This document shows, one piece after another, positions 32,981 to 39,853 of a stretch of 64,000 nucleotides of DNA (within the stretch, counting starts at the first letter, position 1; each line of letters opens with the position of its first letter). The position numbers were made by a program, and so were the translations under genes. The notes beneath the pieces were generated by a model. That model was given only the letters and a program-made list of their open reading frames with translations, ran no database searches and was not told where the DNA came from. The DNA lies in contig NZ_JAUSTQ010000002.1 of assembly GCF_030812915.1 (NCBI RefSeq), forward strand, positions 297,853 through 361,852, read 5' to 3'. Source of the stretch: Alkalibacillus salilacus. GTDB lineage: Bacteria > Bacillota > Bacilli > Bacillales > Alkalibacillaceae.

Positions 32981-33242
32981 TGAAATCGCCTCCTTTTTTA
33001 ATTGCAAAACGATCTGAAAGTTCTCGATCTTTATTAATATGATCAACCAAACTATTAGCTAAGGTTTTACCATTAAGTTGAAGACTGACGGTTGTTGTTT
33101 CAGCAGAGTCCTCTTCAAGGTCCAATGTTTGCTGCAGAAAACTAATCGCTAATTTTCTTTCTTCTTTCGTTAGTCCATTTAAAGAATCTCTAGCTTTCTT
33201 GACTTTGTTGAAGAAGATTGCATGATCTACATCGTGGTCCAT
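32973..33242 (-). CDS. Early immunity-region protein
   Basis: 89 residues (MDHDVDHAIFFNKVKKARDS...), acidic, helical N-terminal half. It overlaps the Rha start by 8 nt. GGAGG precedes the ATG. No family recognised. Confidence 0.7.
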   Translation of the reverse strand: MDHDVDHAIFFNKVKKARDSLNGLTKEERKLAISFLQQTLDLEEDSAETTTVSLQLNGKTLANSLVDHINKDRELSDRFAIKKGGDFNE

Positions 33243-33309
33243 TTAAAAACCTCCTATTTTTTATTCCAACCTTTTCTAGTAAGCTAGTTCTAGAAAGGGG
33301 GTGATATAC

Positions 33310-33552
33310 GTGGCAACTAAGGTTCACGCTTGTTTAGCTGGTAATTGGGTTACTCTGAATGAAGACCCAGATTGCAAAATTGGAGAACGTTTGACCAGTC
33401 CTAATACTTGGTGGGAAGAAAATGCTAAGATTTTTAGTCCCCACAAACGTGGTGAAGAAAACACCATGTATGAGTTGGATTATGTGCATATCCACTTTAA
33501 GGGAGTGGATTACCGTATCAATCCTATTTTTATTCAAATTTCGCAAGACTGA
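33310..33552 (+). CDS. Small conserved prophage protein, divergent in immunity region
   Basis: 80 residues starting at GTG 33310: MATKVHACLAGNWVTLNEDP... with the YELDYVHIHFKGVDYRINP motif near the end. GGGGGTG is 7 nt upstream. Similar proteins are common in Bacillales prophages and plasmids; function unknown. It is encoded opposite to its neighbours and is preceded by an inverted repeat around 33270-33297 (CTTTTCTAG/CTAGAAAG). Confidence 0.75.
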   Translation: MATKVHACLAGNWVTLNEDPDCKIGERLTSPNTWWEENAKIFSPHKRGEENTMYELDYVHIHFKGVDYRINPIFIQISQD

Positions 33553-33553
33553 A

Positions 33554-33742
33554 TTAAAACTTATTCACGTGTTCTTTAATTAAATCCAGTTCATGGTCAT
33601 CAAGCGTGGTATCTTTCATAAGCTTGTTGGCCTTGGATTTAAACATCGAAGAAACATGTTGATTTATGATTAACCACTGAGATTCGTCTAACTTAGAAAC
33701 TACTGCTAACACTTCATCTAGTGTTTTTTCATCAACTCTCAT
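33554..33742 (-). CDS. Small helical immunity-region protein
   Basis: 62 residues from ATG 33742 (GGAGGTGTC upstream). MRVDEKTLDEVLAVVSKLDE... fully helical, with KSKANKLMKDTT in the middle. It overlaps the Cro-like gene stop by 1 nt and is co-transcribed. Function unknown. Confidence 0.7.
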   Translation of the reverse strand: MRVDEKTLDEVLAVVSKLDESQWLIINQHVSSMFKSKANKLMKDTTLDDHELDLIKEHVNKF

Positions 33743-33981
33743 CACGACACCTCCTGTTCTTTTTGGTTTCTGGACATTTCGTCCAAGTTTTGATTAAAAA
33801 AAAGATCATCAACTGTTTGATCTAATACATCAGCAATTCTTTTCGCTAAATCAATCCCTGGTGTTCTTTTACCTTGCTCTATCTTGTAGTAATAAGATGA
33901 TGATATTCCAATAGCATTAGCTAGCTTGTCAACATCCTTATAACCTTGTTTGATTCGTGTGTTCCTTAAGTTGATGCGCAT
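33742..33981 (-). CDS. Cro-like repressor
   Basis: 79 residues, XRE-type helix-turn-helix (GYKDVDKLANAIGISSSYYYKIEQGKRTPGIDL). AGGGGGTG precedes the ATG. It is divergently encoded from the CI-like repressor across a shared operator region, the standard genetic switch. The promoter at 34026-34054 drives it. Confidence 0.87.
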   Translation of the reverse strand: MRINLRNTRIKQGYKDVDKLANAIGISSSYYYKIEQGKRTPGIDLAKRIADVLDQTVDDLFFNQNLDEMSRNQKEQEVS

Positions 33982-34000
33982 GTTTACACCCCCTAACCTT

Positions 34001-34098
34001 TGGACGTTTTGTCCTGTTAATTAACACTATAATGGACATAACGTCCAAAGTCAATACTTTTCTACCCATTTTGTCCAAAAACATTTTAGGTGTTGGAC
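34001..34098. promoter_or_regulatory. CI/Cro operator region
   Basis: The motif TGGAC-N5-GTCCA recurs: TGGACGTTTTGTCC at 34001-34014, TGGACATAACGTCCA (perfect arms) at 34033-34047, GTCCA half-site at 34073-34077, TGGAC half-site at 34094-34098. The sites lie between the divergent repressors. The perfect one is located inside the leftward promoter spacer, so binding would block the Cro operon. Confidence 0.85.
34026..34054 (-). promoter_or_regulatory. Leftward early promoter (Cro operon)
   Basis: On the minus strand TTGACT (34054-34049), a spacer of exactly 17 nt that contains the perfect operator, then TATAGT (34031-34026). This is a near-consensus sigma-A promoter under direct repressor control. 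Confidence 0.8.
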
Positions 34099-34134
34099 AA
34101 ATAGTGTAAAATTAGCCTTAACGGAGGCATGAAA

Positions 34135-34524
34135 ATGAATAAATTTAGTCACAGACTAAAAAAATTAAGAGAAAAAGAAAATATGTCTAGAGAAATTTTA
34201 GCTAATAAACTCGGTGTATCTTATTCAACTATCGCTAAATATGAGAGTGGTGTTAGAGAGCCTGATTTTTCGACGTTAGAGAAATTGTCTAGTGTTTTAG
34301 ATGTCACGGTCGATTACCTTTTAGGAAAAACTGATAAAGAGCAAGGTAATGACTTCGACCCCATAGCAGAACACAACCGTCTGCTTGAAAAGTATGGCAT
34401 TGAGGATTCAGGCTTCTTTGATATCGAGAAGTGGAAAGAGATGACCCCTGAACAATTGAGGGAATTGGAGTCGTATTTTAATTATATATATAGCAAGTCC
34501 AAAGGAACAGATGATAGCAATTAG
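34135..34524 (+). CDS. CI-like repressor (XRE)
   Basis: 129 residues from ATG 34135, which lies 7 nt after GGAGG; an ATG at 34129 is too close. Helix-turn-helix at 16-38 (ILANKLGVSYSTIAKYESGVREP), then a linker and a short C-terminal helical part (EMTPEQLRELESYFNYIYSK). There is no peptidase S24 domain, so induction would not be by RecA-driven self-cleavage; an antirepressor such as the Rha protein may be used. It is the first gene of the plus-strand lysogeny unit. Confidence 0.88.
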   Translation: MNKFSHRLKKLREKENMSREILANKLGVSYSTIAKYESGVREPDFSTLEKLSSVLDVTVDYLLGKTDKEQGNDFDPIAEHNRLLEKYGIEDSGFFDIEKWKEMTPEQLRELESYFNYIYSKSKGTDDSN

Positions 34525-34632
34525 AGCGCACAACACTGTGCGTTTTAATTTTTAAATCTATGGCAAATTTTGTTGTTTATTGGTGATTGTACCAATTCAC
34601 ATAGACTAATCTATTAAAAGGGGGAGAATTAA

Positions 34633-35349
34633 ATGAAAAGGTTTTTAATTATGTTGGGGATCGTAGCAATGATTGCTTTCTTATCAGCGTGTAGCGAAGA
34701 ATCAGATGCTGATAGTGAAAGTAATGGTGAAGATTCAGAAGAACAACAAGAAGAAACGCAAAGCGATGAAGAATCTGAAGATGATTCTAGTGACGATTCT
34801 GGAAATGATGAATCATCTGATGAAGAAAGCAGTGAAGAATCAGAAGAAACCTCTGAAGGAACAACTGAAACGGAAATAGGGGAAACGACTGAAAATGAAG
34901 GTGGAACTTTTACCCTCCATTCACGCAACCAAGAAGCGCAAACATTTGAAACGGGTCCTGTTGAGCTTACAGTCGAAAAAGTCGTTGCTGCTTCAGGCGA
35001 ATTGAATGCAGAATTAGCTAACATGATGGATACAGATGAAATTGATTATATTCAAGTCGATCTTGCTGTCGAAAATACATCTGAAGAAGATATCACTTTC
35101 TTTTCAGGTCAAGGTGAAATGGCAACGAGTACTGGTGAACAGTTAGAGCCTGATATGTTAATGAGTGATCATATCGATGGTGAAATGATGGGCAACACAA
35201 ATGCTAGTGGTTCCTTCTTCTACGTCTTAGAAAATTCAAATGCTGAAGATATTGAATCTGCTCGCCTAGTCTTTAGTGCACCAACGAACCAAGATTTTGA
35301 GGATATCGGCGAAGAACTAGATTTCGAGATTGAACTTAAGAAAGAATAG
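34633..35349 (+). CDS. Prophage lipoprotein, DUF4352-like
   Basis: 238 residues. The lipobox is LSAC with Cys at residue 20 after a short hydrophobic signal. A highly acidic Ser/Glu/Asp linker (21-85) carries the rest to the wall or beyond. The C-terminal domain (about 88-238: GPVELTVEKVVAASGEL, IDYIQVDLAVENTSEEDITF, SARLVFSAPTNQ) fits the DUF4352/telomeric-repeat-like beta sandwich. AAAGGGGG is present before the ATG. In TP-J34 the lysogenic lipoprotein Ltp, encoded next to the repressor, blocks DNA entry of other phages; the same place and layout make superinfection exclusion the best guess. Confidence 0.82.
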   Translation: MKRFLIMLGIVAMIAFLSACSEESDADSESNGEDSEEQQEETQSDEESEDDSSDDSGNDESSDEESSEESEETSEGTTETEIGETTENEGGTFTLHSRNQEAQTFETGPVELTVEKVVAASGELNAELANMMDTDEIDYIQVDLAVENTSEEDITFFSGQGEMATSTGEQLEPDMLMSDHIDGEMMGNTNASGSFFYVLENSNAEDIESARLVFSAPTNQDFEDIGEELDFEIELKKE

Positions 35350-35355
35350 TTTTTG

Positions 35356-35383
35356 AGGCACACTAGGATTAGTGTGTCTTTTA
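35356..35383 (+). terminator. Terminator after the prophage lipoprotein
   Basis: GGCACACTA pairs with TAGTGTGTC (one G-U), loop GGAT, then TTTTAT. It separates the lipoprotein from the following two-gene unit. Confidence 0.8.
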
Positions 35384-35468
35384 TAATTATCTCCATCAAA
35401 TTTTGTTACCTGTTTATGAATACATTAATTACTATTAATAATTTCACAAAGAAGGAGTATAAATATTT

Positions 35469-36488
35469 ATGTCGAATATTAACATTAAACAAATAATAGC
35501 TCATGATATCGATACGGATAATGATCACCCGAGATTGTTTGACCAAATTTTCAACCTCACTTCAGTTCCTAATAGAATTTTGACATTTTTTAAAGACCAC
35601 ATAAATGTATCTCTAAATGCAAAACAAATAAAAACTAGTCAATTTAATAGTAACTCTATTGTAAATTTAAAAACATCTGAAATTGCACAGGACTTATCAA
35701 ACACTGAGGTCTTTATTCAAAAAAGTAAAGAACTAACTCAAAGTTTACACGACGCTATAATTAGCTCAACTTCTAAGAGTAGTGGAACAATCTTTTTCAT
35801 AGTTTATGATATTAATGAAGTCAACCATTTAGCCATATTGAAAATGGATCCAAACAGTGGGATTCAAATTGATAAGACAAGTCTAAAATTAACTGTCCAA
35901 GAAAATATGTTACCTAATCCAGGCGACAAATTACACAAATGTGCATTTATAAAACTTGAAACGAATATTAATGACAGAAGTAATATTTATGTCTTAGATA
36001 GGCAAAGAGGACCAACAGGTGTCTCAATGTTTTTTATGAAATCTTTCTTAAACGCTGAGGAAGTTGTGAACGATAAAATTATGACAGATAGAGTTATTGA
36101 TAAATTATATGAGGAGGCACCAAATATTGCCCCTGATAAAGATCCAATAGAATTTCACTTAGAAGTTGATAACACCTTCTCTAATGGAAGGCATATTGAT
36201 CTTGATAATGTCCTTGACGAGTTAATAAGACCGCATATGGAAAATGAGAAAGCAAGAGAAGAATATATTGAAGGATTTAAGTCTTCCTTCAGCGAGGAAT
36301 ATGAAGATTATCATTATATATTTACAGTGAATAAGGAGAATACTAAAGTTGTATATTATACTGAGGAAAAAGATATCAAATTTGAATTCCCTATTCGATT
36401 TTTAAATGATATAGTAACGATTGATGACTCTAATGAAGATTCAGTTCATGTTACAATCAATAAAGATATGTATATAAAATATAAATGA
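35469..36488 (+). CDS. NdpA/YejK-like nucleoid-associated protein
   Basis: 339 residues. The overall pattern resembles the 37-kDa nucleoid-associated protein family (PF04245): start with NIKQIIAHDID, a central strand-turn-strand (SGTIFFIVYDINEVNHLAILKM), the lysine-rich LPNPGDKLHKCAFIKLE, then a conserved-looking DRQRGPTGVSMFFMKSFLNAEEV and a helical C-terminal half. The likeness is by eye and moderate. AAGGAG lies 11 nt before the ATG. It is strongly AT-rich and is followed 19 nt later by a membrane-protein gene in the same unit. Location between repressor and attachment site is a usual place for lysogen-expressed defence genes. Confidence 0.72.
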   Translation: MSNINIKQIIAHDIDTDNDHPRLFDQIFNLTSVPNRILTFFKDHINVSLNAKQIKTSQFNSNSIVNLKTSEIAQDLSNTEVFIQKSKELTQSLHDAIISSTSKSSGTIFFIVYDINEVNHLAILKMDPNSGIQIDKTSLKLTVQENMLPNPGDKLHKCAFIKLETNINDRSNIYVLDRQRGPTGVSMFFMKSFLNAEEVVNDKIMTDRVIDKLYEEAPNIAPDKDPIEFHLEVDNTFSNGRHIDLDNVLDELIRPHMENEKAREEYIEGFKSSFSEEYEDYHYIFTVNKENTKVVYYTEEKDIKFEFPIRFLNDIVTIDDSNEDSVHVTINKDMYIKYK

Positions 36489-36507
36489 TTTTTACAGGAG
36501 GGATAAT

Positions 36508-37947
36508 TTGAATATAGTTAATTCTTTCATAAATGTTATAAATTTAGCACCCTCCACTTTAACTTACGAAGAAAACTCTGAAAAAGTAACGCTGAACATT
36601 AATTCGAAACTTAGCAATATAATAGAATTTTCTAATTCCAGCGAAATTGAGTTTTTAGAGAAAAGCGATAATGTGAATTTTAATGTAAAATATCGAAAGA
36701 AGAACTATTCAAGAAATGAGCTTTCACACAGCTTTAAGCATCTAAATACAAATGAAGAAGTCGAATGCAGAGTTAATCTTAATAAGAAAAGTGAATTTCT
36801 TGGGGAAATTGTCTACTTCTTTTTAGATGAGTTCTGTGAAGATCTAAAAAATGTTAATGTGAGTTTTCTTAAGTGCAATGGCTTAGAGAAAAAATTAGTT
36901 TATATACCTATATCGAATTCATACACAAGCGGATACTTAAACCTCATTCCTATCGAGGAATTCACCGATGAACAACACATAGATGAAATACCTGAAGATA
37001 ACGTGTTGGCTTATCAAAATCACTGTCAGATACTCAAATATAAAAGTAATATTGAAAGATATGAATCACCTCTCCCCCTCGAAATAAACTTTAAAAACGA
37101 AATACAAGAGGAGGAACTTGATAATTCATTTAAATATTTATTATATGTACTTATAATTAAATTAATAGCTATAAAGTCAGAGAACAACTACTTTCTTATA
37201 AATGGACAATCAACCATTAAAATCTATGATGATAACTTCTTTATACCAAATAATAGTTCTATGCTTTATGAACTTTATGATTTCATTTTTGATAAAGATA
37301 AATACTATGACAAAGTTGCAATCACAAGAAATGTTATCACCCTATATGAATTCGATAACACCAATTTAAACACGCTTGACCAGAAATTAAATCGAATATA
37401 CGAGACAATCAACGCTCACTTTTCTGCATATGTACAAGACTCAATAGAAAACTTCTTTAAGAGTAGAAAGGATATAGTTAAAGAGGCATACGAATCTGGT
37501 ATAATCATTCAAGAACATACAGATCAAATCGTAAGACAAATTAATGTTATTATTTTAGGTTTCTTCACGGCCATACTCTCTATTATTTTATTGTATTCCA
37601 GAGGTGAAAAATGGATTTTATTCATGGTTTTATTAATTCACATCCTTTATTTTTTCATTAGTTTCTTAATAAATCGAAAAAACTATAAGTGTAGAGATGA
37701 AGAATTAGAACATGCTTTTGACGTCTATAGTTCTGAATTTACCACACTCGACGAAAATAAAATCGATAAAATTAAAGATGATCATATAAAAAAACCACTA
37801 AAAAAATTAAAAGATAATTATAAATTGTATAGCAGAATAGCTATAAGTTTAGGGATATTAATTTTATTAATTTGTATTGGATTATTTCTAAGCATGGTAT
37901 CATGGAATGATATTCATGAGTTTCTAATAGATAAAGACCATTTTTAA
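36508..37947 (+). CDS. Membrane protein partner of the NdpA-like protein
   Basis: 479 residues starting at TTG 36508 (AGGAGG 6 nt upstream). Residues 1-290 are soluble and beta/alpha mixed without known motif. A coiled-coil-like stretch (about 300-345) leads to two close membrane helices (351-369, 374-394), a charged cytoplasmic segment (395-445) and a third helix (447-467). The layout, a large domain attached to C-terminal helices, recalls membrane effectors of abortive-infection systems. It shares transcript and terminator with the NdpA-like gene. No family is recognised. Confidence 0.75.
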   Translation: MNIVNSFINVINLAPSTLTYEENSEKVTLNINSKLSNIIEFSNSSEIEFLEKSDNVNFNVKYRKKNYSRNELSHSFKHLNTNEEVECRVNLNKKSEFLGEIVYFFLDEFCEDLKNVNVSFLKCNGLEKKLVYIPISNSYTSGYLNLIPIEEFTDEQHIDEIPEDNVLAYQNHCQILKYKSNIERYESPLPLEINFKNEIQEEELDNSFKYLLYVLIIKLIAIKSENNYFLINGQSTIKIYDDNFFIPNNSSMLYELYDFIFDKDKYYDKVAITRNVITLYEFDNTNLNTLDQKLNRIYETINAHFSAYVQDSIENFFKSRKDIVKEAYESGIIIQEHTDQIVRQINVIILGFFTAILSIILLYSRGEKWILFMVLLIHILYFFISFLINRKNYKCRDEELEHAFDVYSSEFTTLDENKIDKIKDDHIKKPLKKLKDNYKLYSRIAISLGILILLICIGLFLSMVSWNDIHEFLIDKDHF

Positions 37948-37962
37948 AAATGGTCTTTTTTT
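37933..37962 (+). terminator. Terminator of the two-gene unit
   Basis: AAAGACCATTTT and AAATGGTCTTT form a 10-11 bp stem followed by seven T. It overlaps the last codons of the membrane-protein gene. Confidence 0.87.
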
Positions 37963-38180
37963 GTTGAAAACAATTTTATTTGTTCGCATAATGTTCTGAA
38001 AGGAATGATCACTACCTTCATTGATTTTGTAACATCTGCCTAAATAATTGGGGCAGAATCGGGGCAGAATTTTAGCATTTCATAATATGATTAAGTATTA
38101 TAATGTATCTTAATAATTCGCAAACCTGCATATAGACAAGGTTTAAGTTTAATTAAGTATTAAGCAATAACCCCTGTTAA

Positions 38181-38227
38181 ACAGCCTTCTAAGCTGTCGG
38201 TCGCAGGTTCGATTCCTGCTCGGGACA
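38181..38227 (+). other. tRNA-Arg(UCU) 3' half: attachment site of the element
   Basis: ACAGC/GCTGT anticodon stem with loop CTTCTAA (anticodon TCT), variable region CGGTC, T-arm GCAGG-TTCGATT-CCTGC, then acceptor strand TCGGGAC and discriminator A. The 5' half (acceptor, D-arm) is absent: the preceding 60 nt give no GTCCCGA acceptor strand or D-arm. A truncated 3' end is what is left on the distal side after integration into a tRNA gene. Confidence 0.78.
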
Positions 38228-38238
38228 CTCTAAAAAGT

Positions 38239-38277
38239 AAAGCTCAACTCTTTGGAATCAAAGGGTTGAGCTTTTTT
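38239..38277 (+). terminator. Host tRNA terminator
   Basis: AGCTCAACTCTTTG and CAAAGGGTTGAGCT form a long stem with loop GAAT, then six T. It starts about 12 nt after the tRNA 3' end and is presumably the original terminator of the interrupted tRNA-Arg gene, marking the host side of the junction. Confidence 0.85.
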
Positions 38278-38353
38278 ATGTTGTTTAACCTCTCTCGATA
38301 AACTTTTGTCGAAATGTGTAACAAATTGTTTAAATGTGGTAGTATTTTAATTA

Positions 38354-38425
38354 TGGCAAACTTTACGAAAGTAAAAGACGCAAAGCCACGGATCTAAGGC
38401 GTAAGCTATGATGGCCGGGCTGCCT
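38354..38425 (+). promoter_or_regulatory. Cyclic di-GMP-I (GEMM-I) riboswitch
   Basis: The conserved parts are all present: GGCAAACTTTAC with the GAAA tetraloop, the AGACGCAAAGCC joining segment, the tetraloop-receptor helix with CTAAGGC...GCTATGATGGCC, and closing TGCC pairing with GGCA at the 5' end. It precedes a response regulator gene by about 40 nt. Alternative pairings are possible: TTGCCA (38434-38439) complements TGGCAA (38354-38359), and CCTTT (38423-38427) complements AAAGG of the ribosome site. This argues for translational control; whether c-di-GMP turns expression on or off is not decided. Confidence 0.92.
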
Positions 38426-38463
38426 TTCCTAAATTGCCAATGATGCTAAAGGAGAGACTAAAA

Positions 38464-38826
38464 ATGAATACCGTTTTAATAGCAGATGATTCAAAGTTTA
38501 TGAGAAGATGGATTACTTCAATTTTAAATCAATCAAACCAATATAAAGTCGTGGCAGAAGCTTCATGTGGAGCCAGTGCTTTAAATCAATATCTACAATA
38601 CTTACCTGATTTCGTTATATTAGATCTTGTTATGGATGACCTCAATGGCCTTGATGTACTTAAAGAGATCTTACAAGAAAACCCAAAAGCAAATGTTATT
38701 ATTTGTAGTTCTATGGGACAAGACGATGATATAGACCTTGCTTTAAATTGTGGTGCTAAAGATTATATTGTAAAACCAAATTTTAATTCTTTGATCCCTA
38801 CTCTTAACAGCCTGCCTGTTTATTAA
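38464..38826 (+). CDS. CheY-like single-domain response regulator under riboswitch control
   Basis: 120 residues. Acidic pocket Asp8/Asp9, phosphoacceptor Asp54 in VILDLVMDD, Ser82/83 and Lys104 (DYIVKPNF) are all conserved. There is no output domain. The ATG at 38464 follows GGAGAG by 7 nt; the TTG start at 38434 would lie inside the riboswitch expression platform. It could act in chemotaxis or as a phosphate sink or adaptor; no kinase is encoded nearby. Control by c-di-GMP links it to the motile/sessile switch. Confidence 0.92.
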   Translation: MNTVLIADDSKFMRRWITSILNQSNQYKVVAEASCGASALNQYLQYLPDFVILDLVMDDLNGLDVLKEILQENPKANVIICSSMGQDDDIDLALNCGAKDYIVKPNFNSLIPTLNSLPVY

Positions 38827-39101
38827 TAAATGGATCTTTTTAATCTAAATTCTATTGCAAATGGTTCGTAGCGGTTAAAATTATCTTATCTAATTGGTCA
38901 AACGAAATAGCTAATGTTAAAATCTATGTTTCTTTCAATATTCGTTTTCTTTTTCTACTAATTATGCTATATTGATGACAATAAAATCGTTTTCTTATCA
39001 AATAGGAATAAACGTCTTAATTTTTAATATAAGATCAAGTAAATTAGTTATTACATAAAACTTCGACCAATCTGTAGAGAAAAATACGCCAAAGAATAAG
39101 T
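38827..39101. other. Gene-free AT-rich spacer
   Basis: About 275 nt between the response regulator and the next terminator. No open frame with a ribosome site is seen. There is a possible -10 (TATATTG after TTATGC) near 38970, but no convincing -35. I see nothing else of note. Confidence 0.5.
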
Positions 39102-39136
39102 AAGACACACTAACGTTACATTCAGTGTGTCTTTTT
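39102..39136 (+). terminator. Terminator upstream of the SHOCT gene
   Basis: AAGACACACT and AGTGTGTCTT form a 10-bp perfect stem with a 12-nt loop and five T. It ends whatever transcript covers the 275-nt spacer. Confidence 0.85.
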
Positions 39137-39160
39137 ATTTATGAGGATTAGGGGGCTATT

Positions 39161-39838
39161 ATGATGTCTAAATCAAAAGCAGTATTTAATAAAGCAAAGC
39201 AGCGATGGAAAAAGGCTAAAGAAGAGACTGATTACAAGGAAGAACAGAGACGTCAATCTAAGAAAGAAAAAAAGAAAAATTACCAGTTTTGGTTTAATGG
39301 TAAACCTAGTTTTGCGGAAAAAATGACATACTTAAACCATCAACTAACCTTTGTATATGCTGGAAACAACTTAACAGAATACGGTAAGCCTCTTTATACC
39401 ATTGATTGCAAATATGAGAATGAAAAAGTTAAGGGGATTTTAATAGCATTTAAAGATTATCTAGTATTTGTCAGCGCAACCTATAATCTAACAAGATATT
39501 TCGAATATACTCAAATTAAACATTTTGACACTTTATCTCCTAATAAGAATAGAATCGAACTCAGCTTTAAATATAATGAAAACAAGCATTTTTTTAAAGG
39601 ATTTATCAAGGGAGAACAAACAGATAAGATGATAAGCACCTTAAAGGGAAAGATTGATCTAAAGCCTGATAACAAACCTAAACAACAAAACAATGCCACA
39701 ACTGAATCGAATTTAAAAATTAACATTGAAAATTATGATAACAAATTAGATCAATTAGAAAAGCTAGGCGAATTAAGGGACAACGGTACCCTTACTGATG
39801 AGGAGTTCCAAAAGGAGAAACAGAAATTACTAGGTTAA
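39161..39838 (+). CDS. PH-like plus SHOCT domain protein
   Basis: 225 residues. A basic coiled-coil-like start (1-45) precedes a beta-rich PH-like domain (about 60-165, KVKGILIAFKDYLVFVSATYN, FEYTQIKHFDTL, GFIKGEQTDKMISTLKG). The last 35 residues are a SHOCT motif: KLDQLEKLGELRDNGTLTDE followed by EFQKEKQKLLG. SHOCT proteins are small oligomerisation modules; this pair of domains is common in Firmicutes and phage genomes. The gene may be mobile. Function unknown. Confidence 0.82.
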   Translation: MMSKSKAVFNKAKQRWKKAKEETDYKEEQRRQSKKEKKKNYQFWFNGKPSFAEKMTYLNHQLTFVYAGNNLTEYGKPLYTIDCKYENEKVKGILIAFKDYLVFVSATYNLTRYFEYTQIKHFDTLSPNKNRIELSFKYNENKHFFKGFIKGEQTDKMISTLKGKIDLKPDNKPKQQNNATTESNLKINIENYDNKLDQLEKLGELRDNGTLTDEEFQKEKQKLLG

Positions 39839-39853
39839 TAAGGAGTATCAAGA

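Larger units (their letters stand above)
1..38227. mobile_element. Siphovirus-type prophage (left end outside window)
   Basis: A continuous phage gene set fills this stretch: divergent CI/Cro-type repressors, recombination and replication genes, packaging, head, tail and lysis genes in canonical siphovirus order, almost all on the minus strand. The right limit is taken as the end of a 3' tRNA-Arg fragment at 38181-38227, followed by a tRNA-like terminator. The left limit is not visible. If the element sits in the tRNA 3' end, the intact tRNA lies upstream of position 1. No integrase or other recombinase of integration is present between the repressor and the right boundary. Structural genes all look intact, so particles could be made, but excision cannot be judged from here. 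Confidence 0.93.

Noticed and set aside
34629..35024. 131-residue Ser-rich minus-strand open frame
   Set aside because: Antisense of the Glu/Asp/Ser linker of the lipoprotein.
35469..37947. Direct assignment as Kiwa (KwaA/KwaB)
   Set aside because: The analogy is only in layout. Gene order, the size of the membrane protein and its three C-terminal helices differ from the usual KwaA, and DUF4868 could not be recognised by eye.
38101..38227. Complete tRNA gene
   Set aside because: Only the anticodon stem to the 3' end can be folded. No D-arm or 5' acceptor strand is present in the preceding 60 nt.
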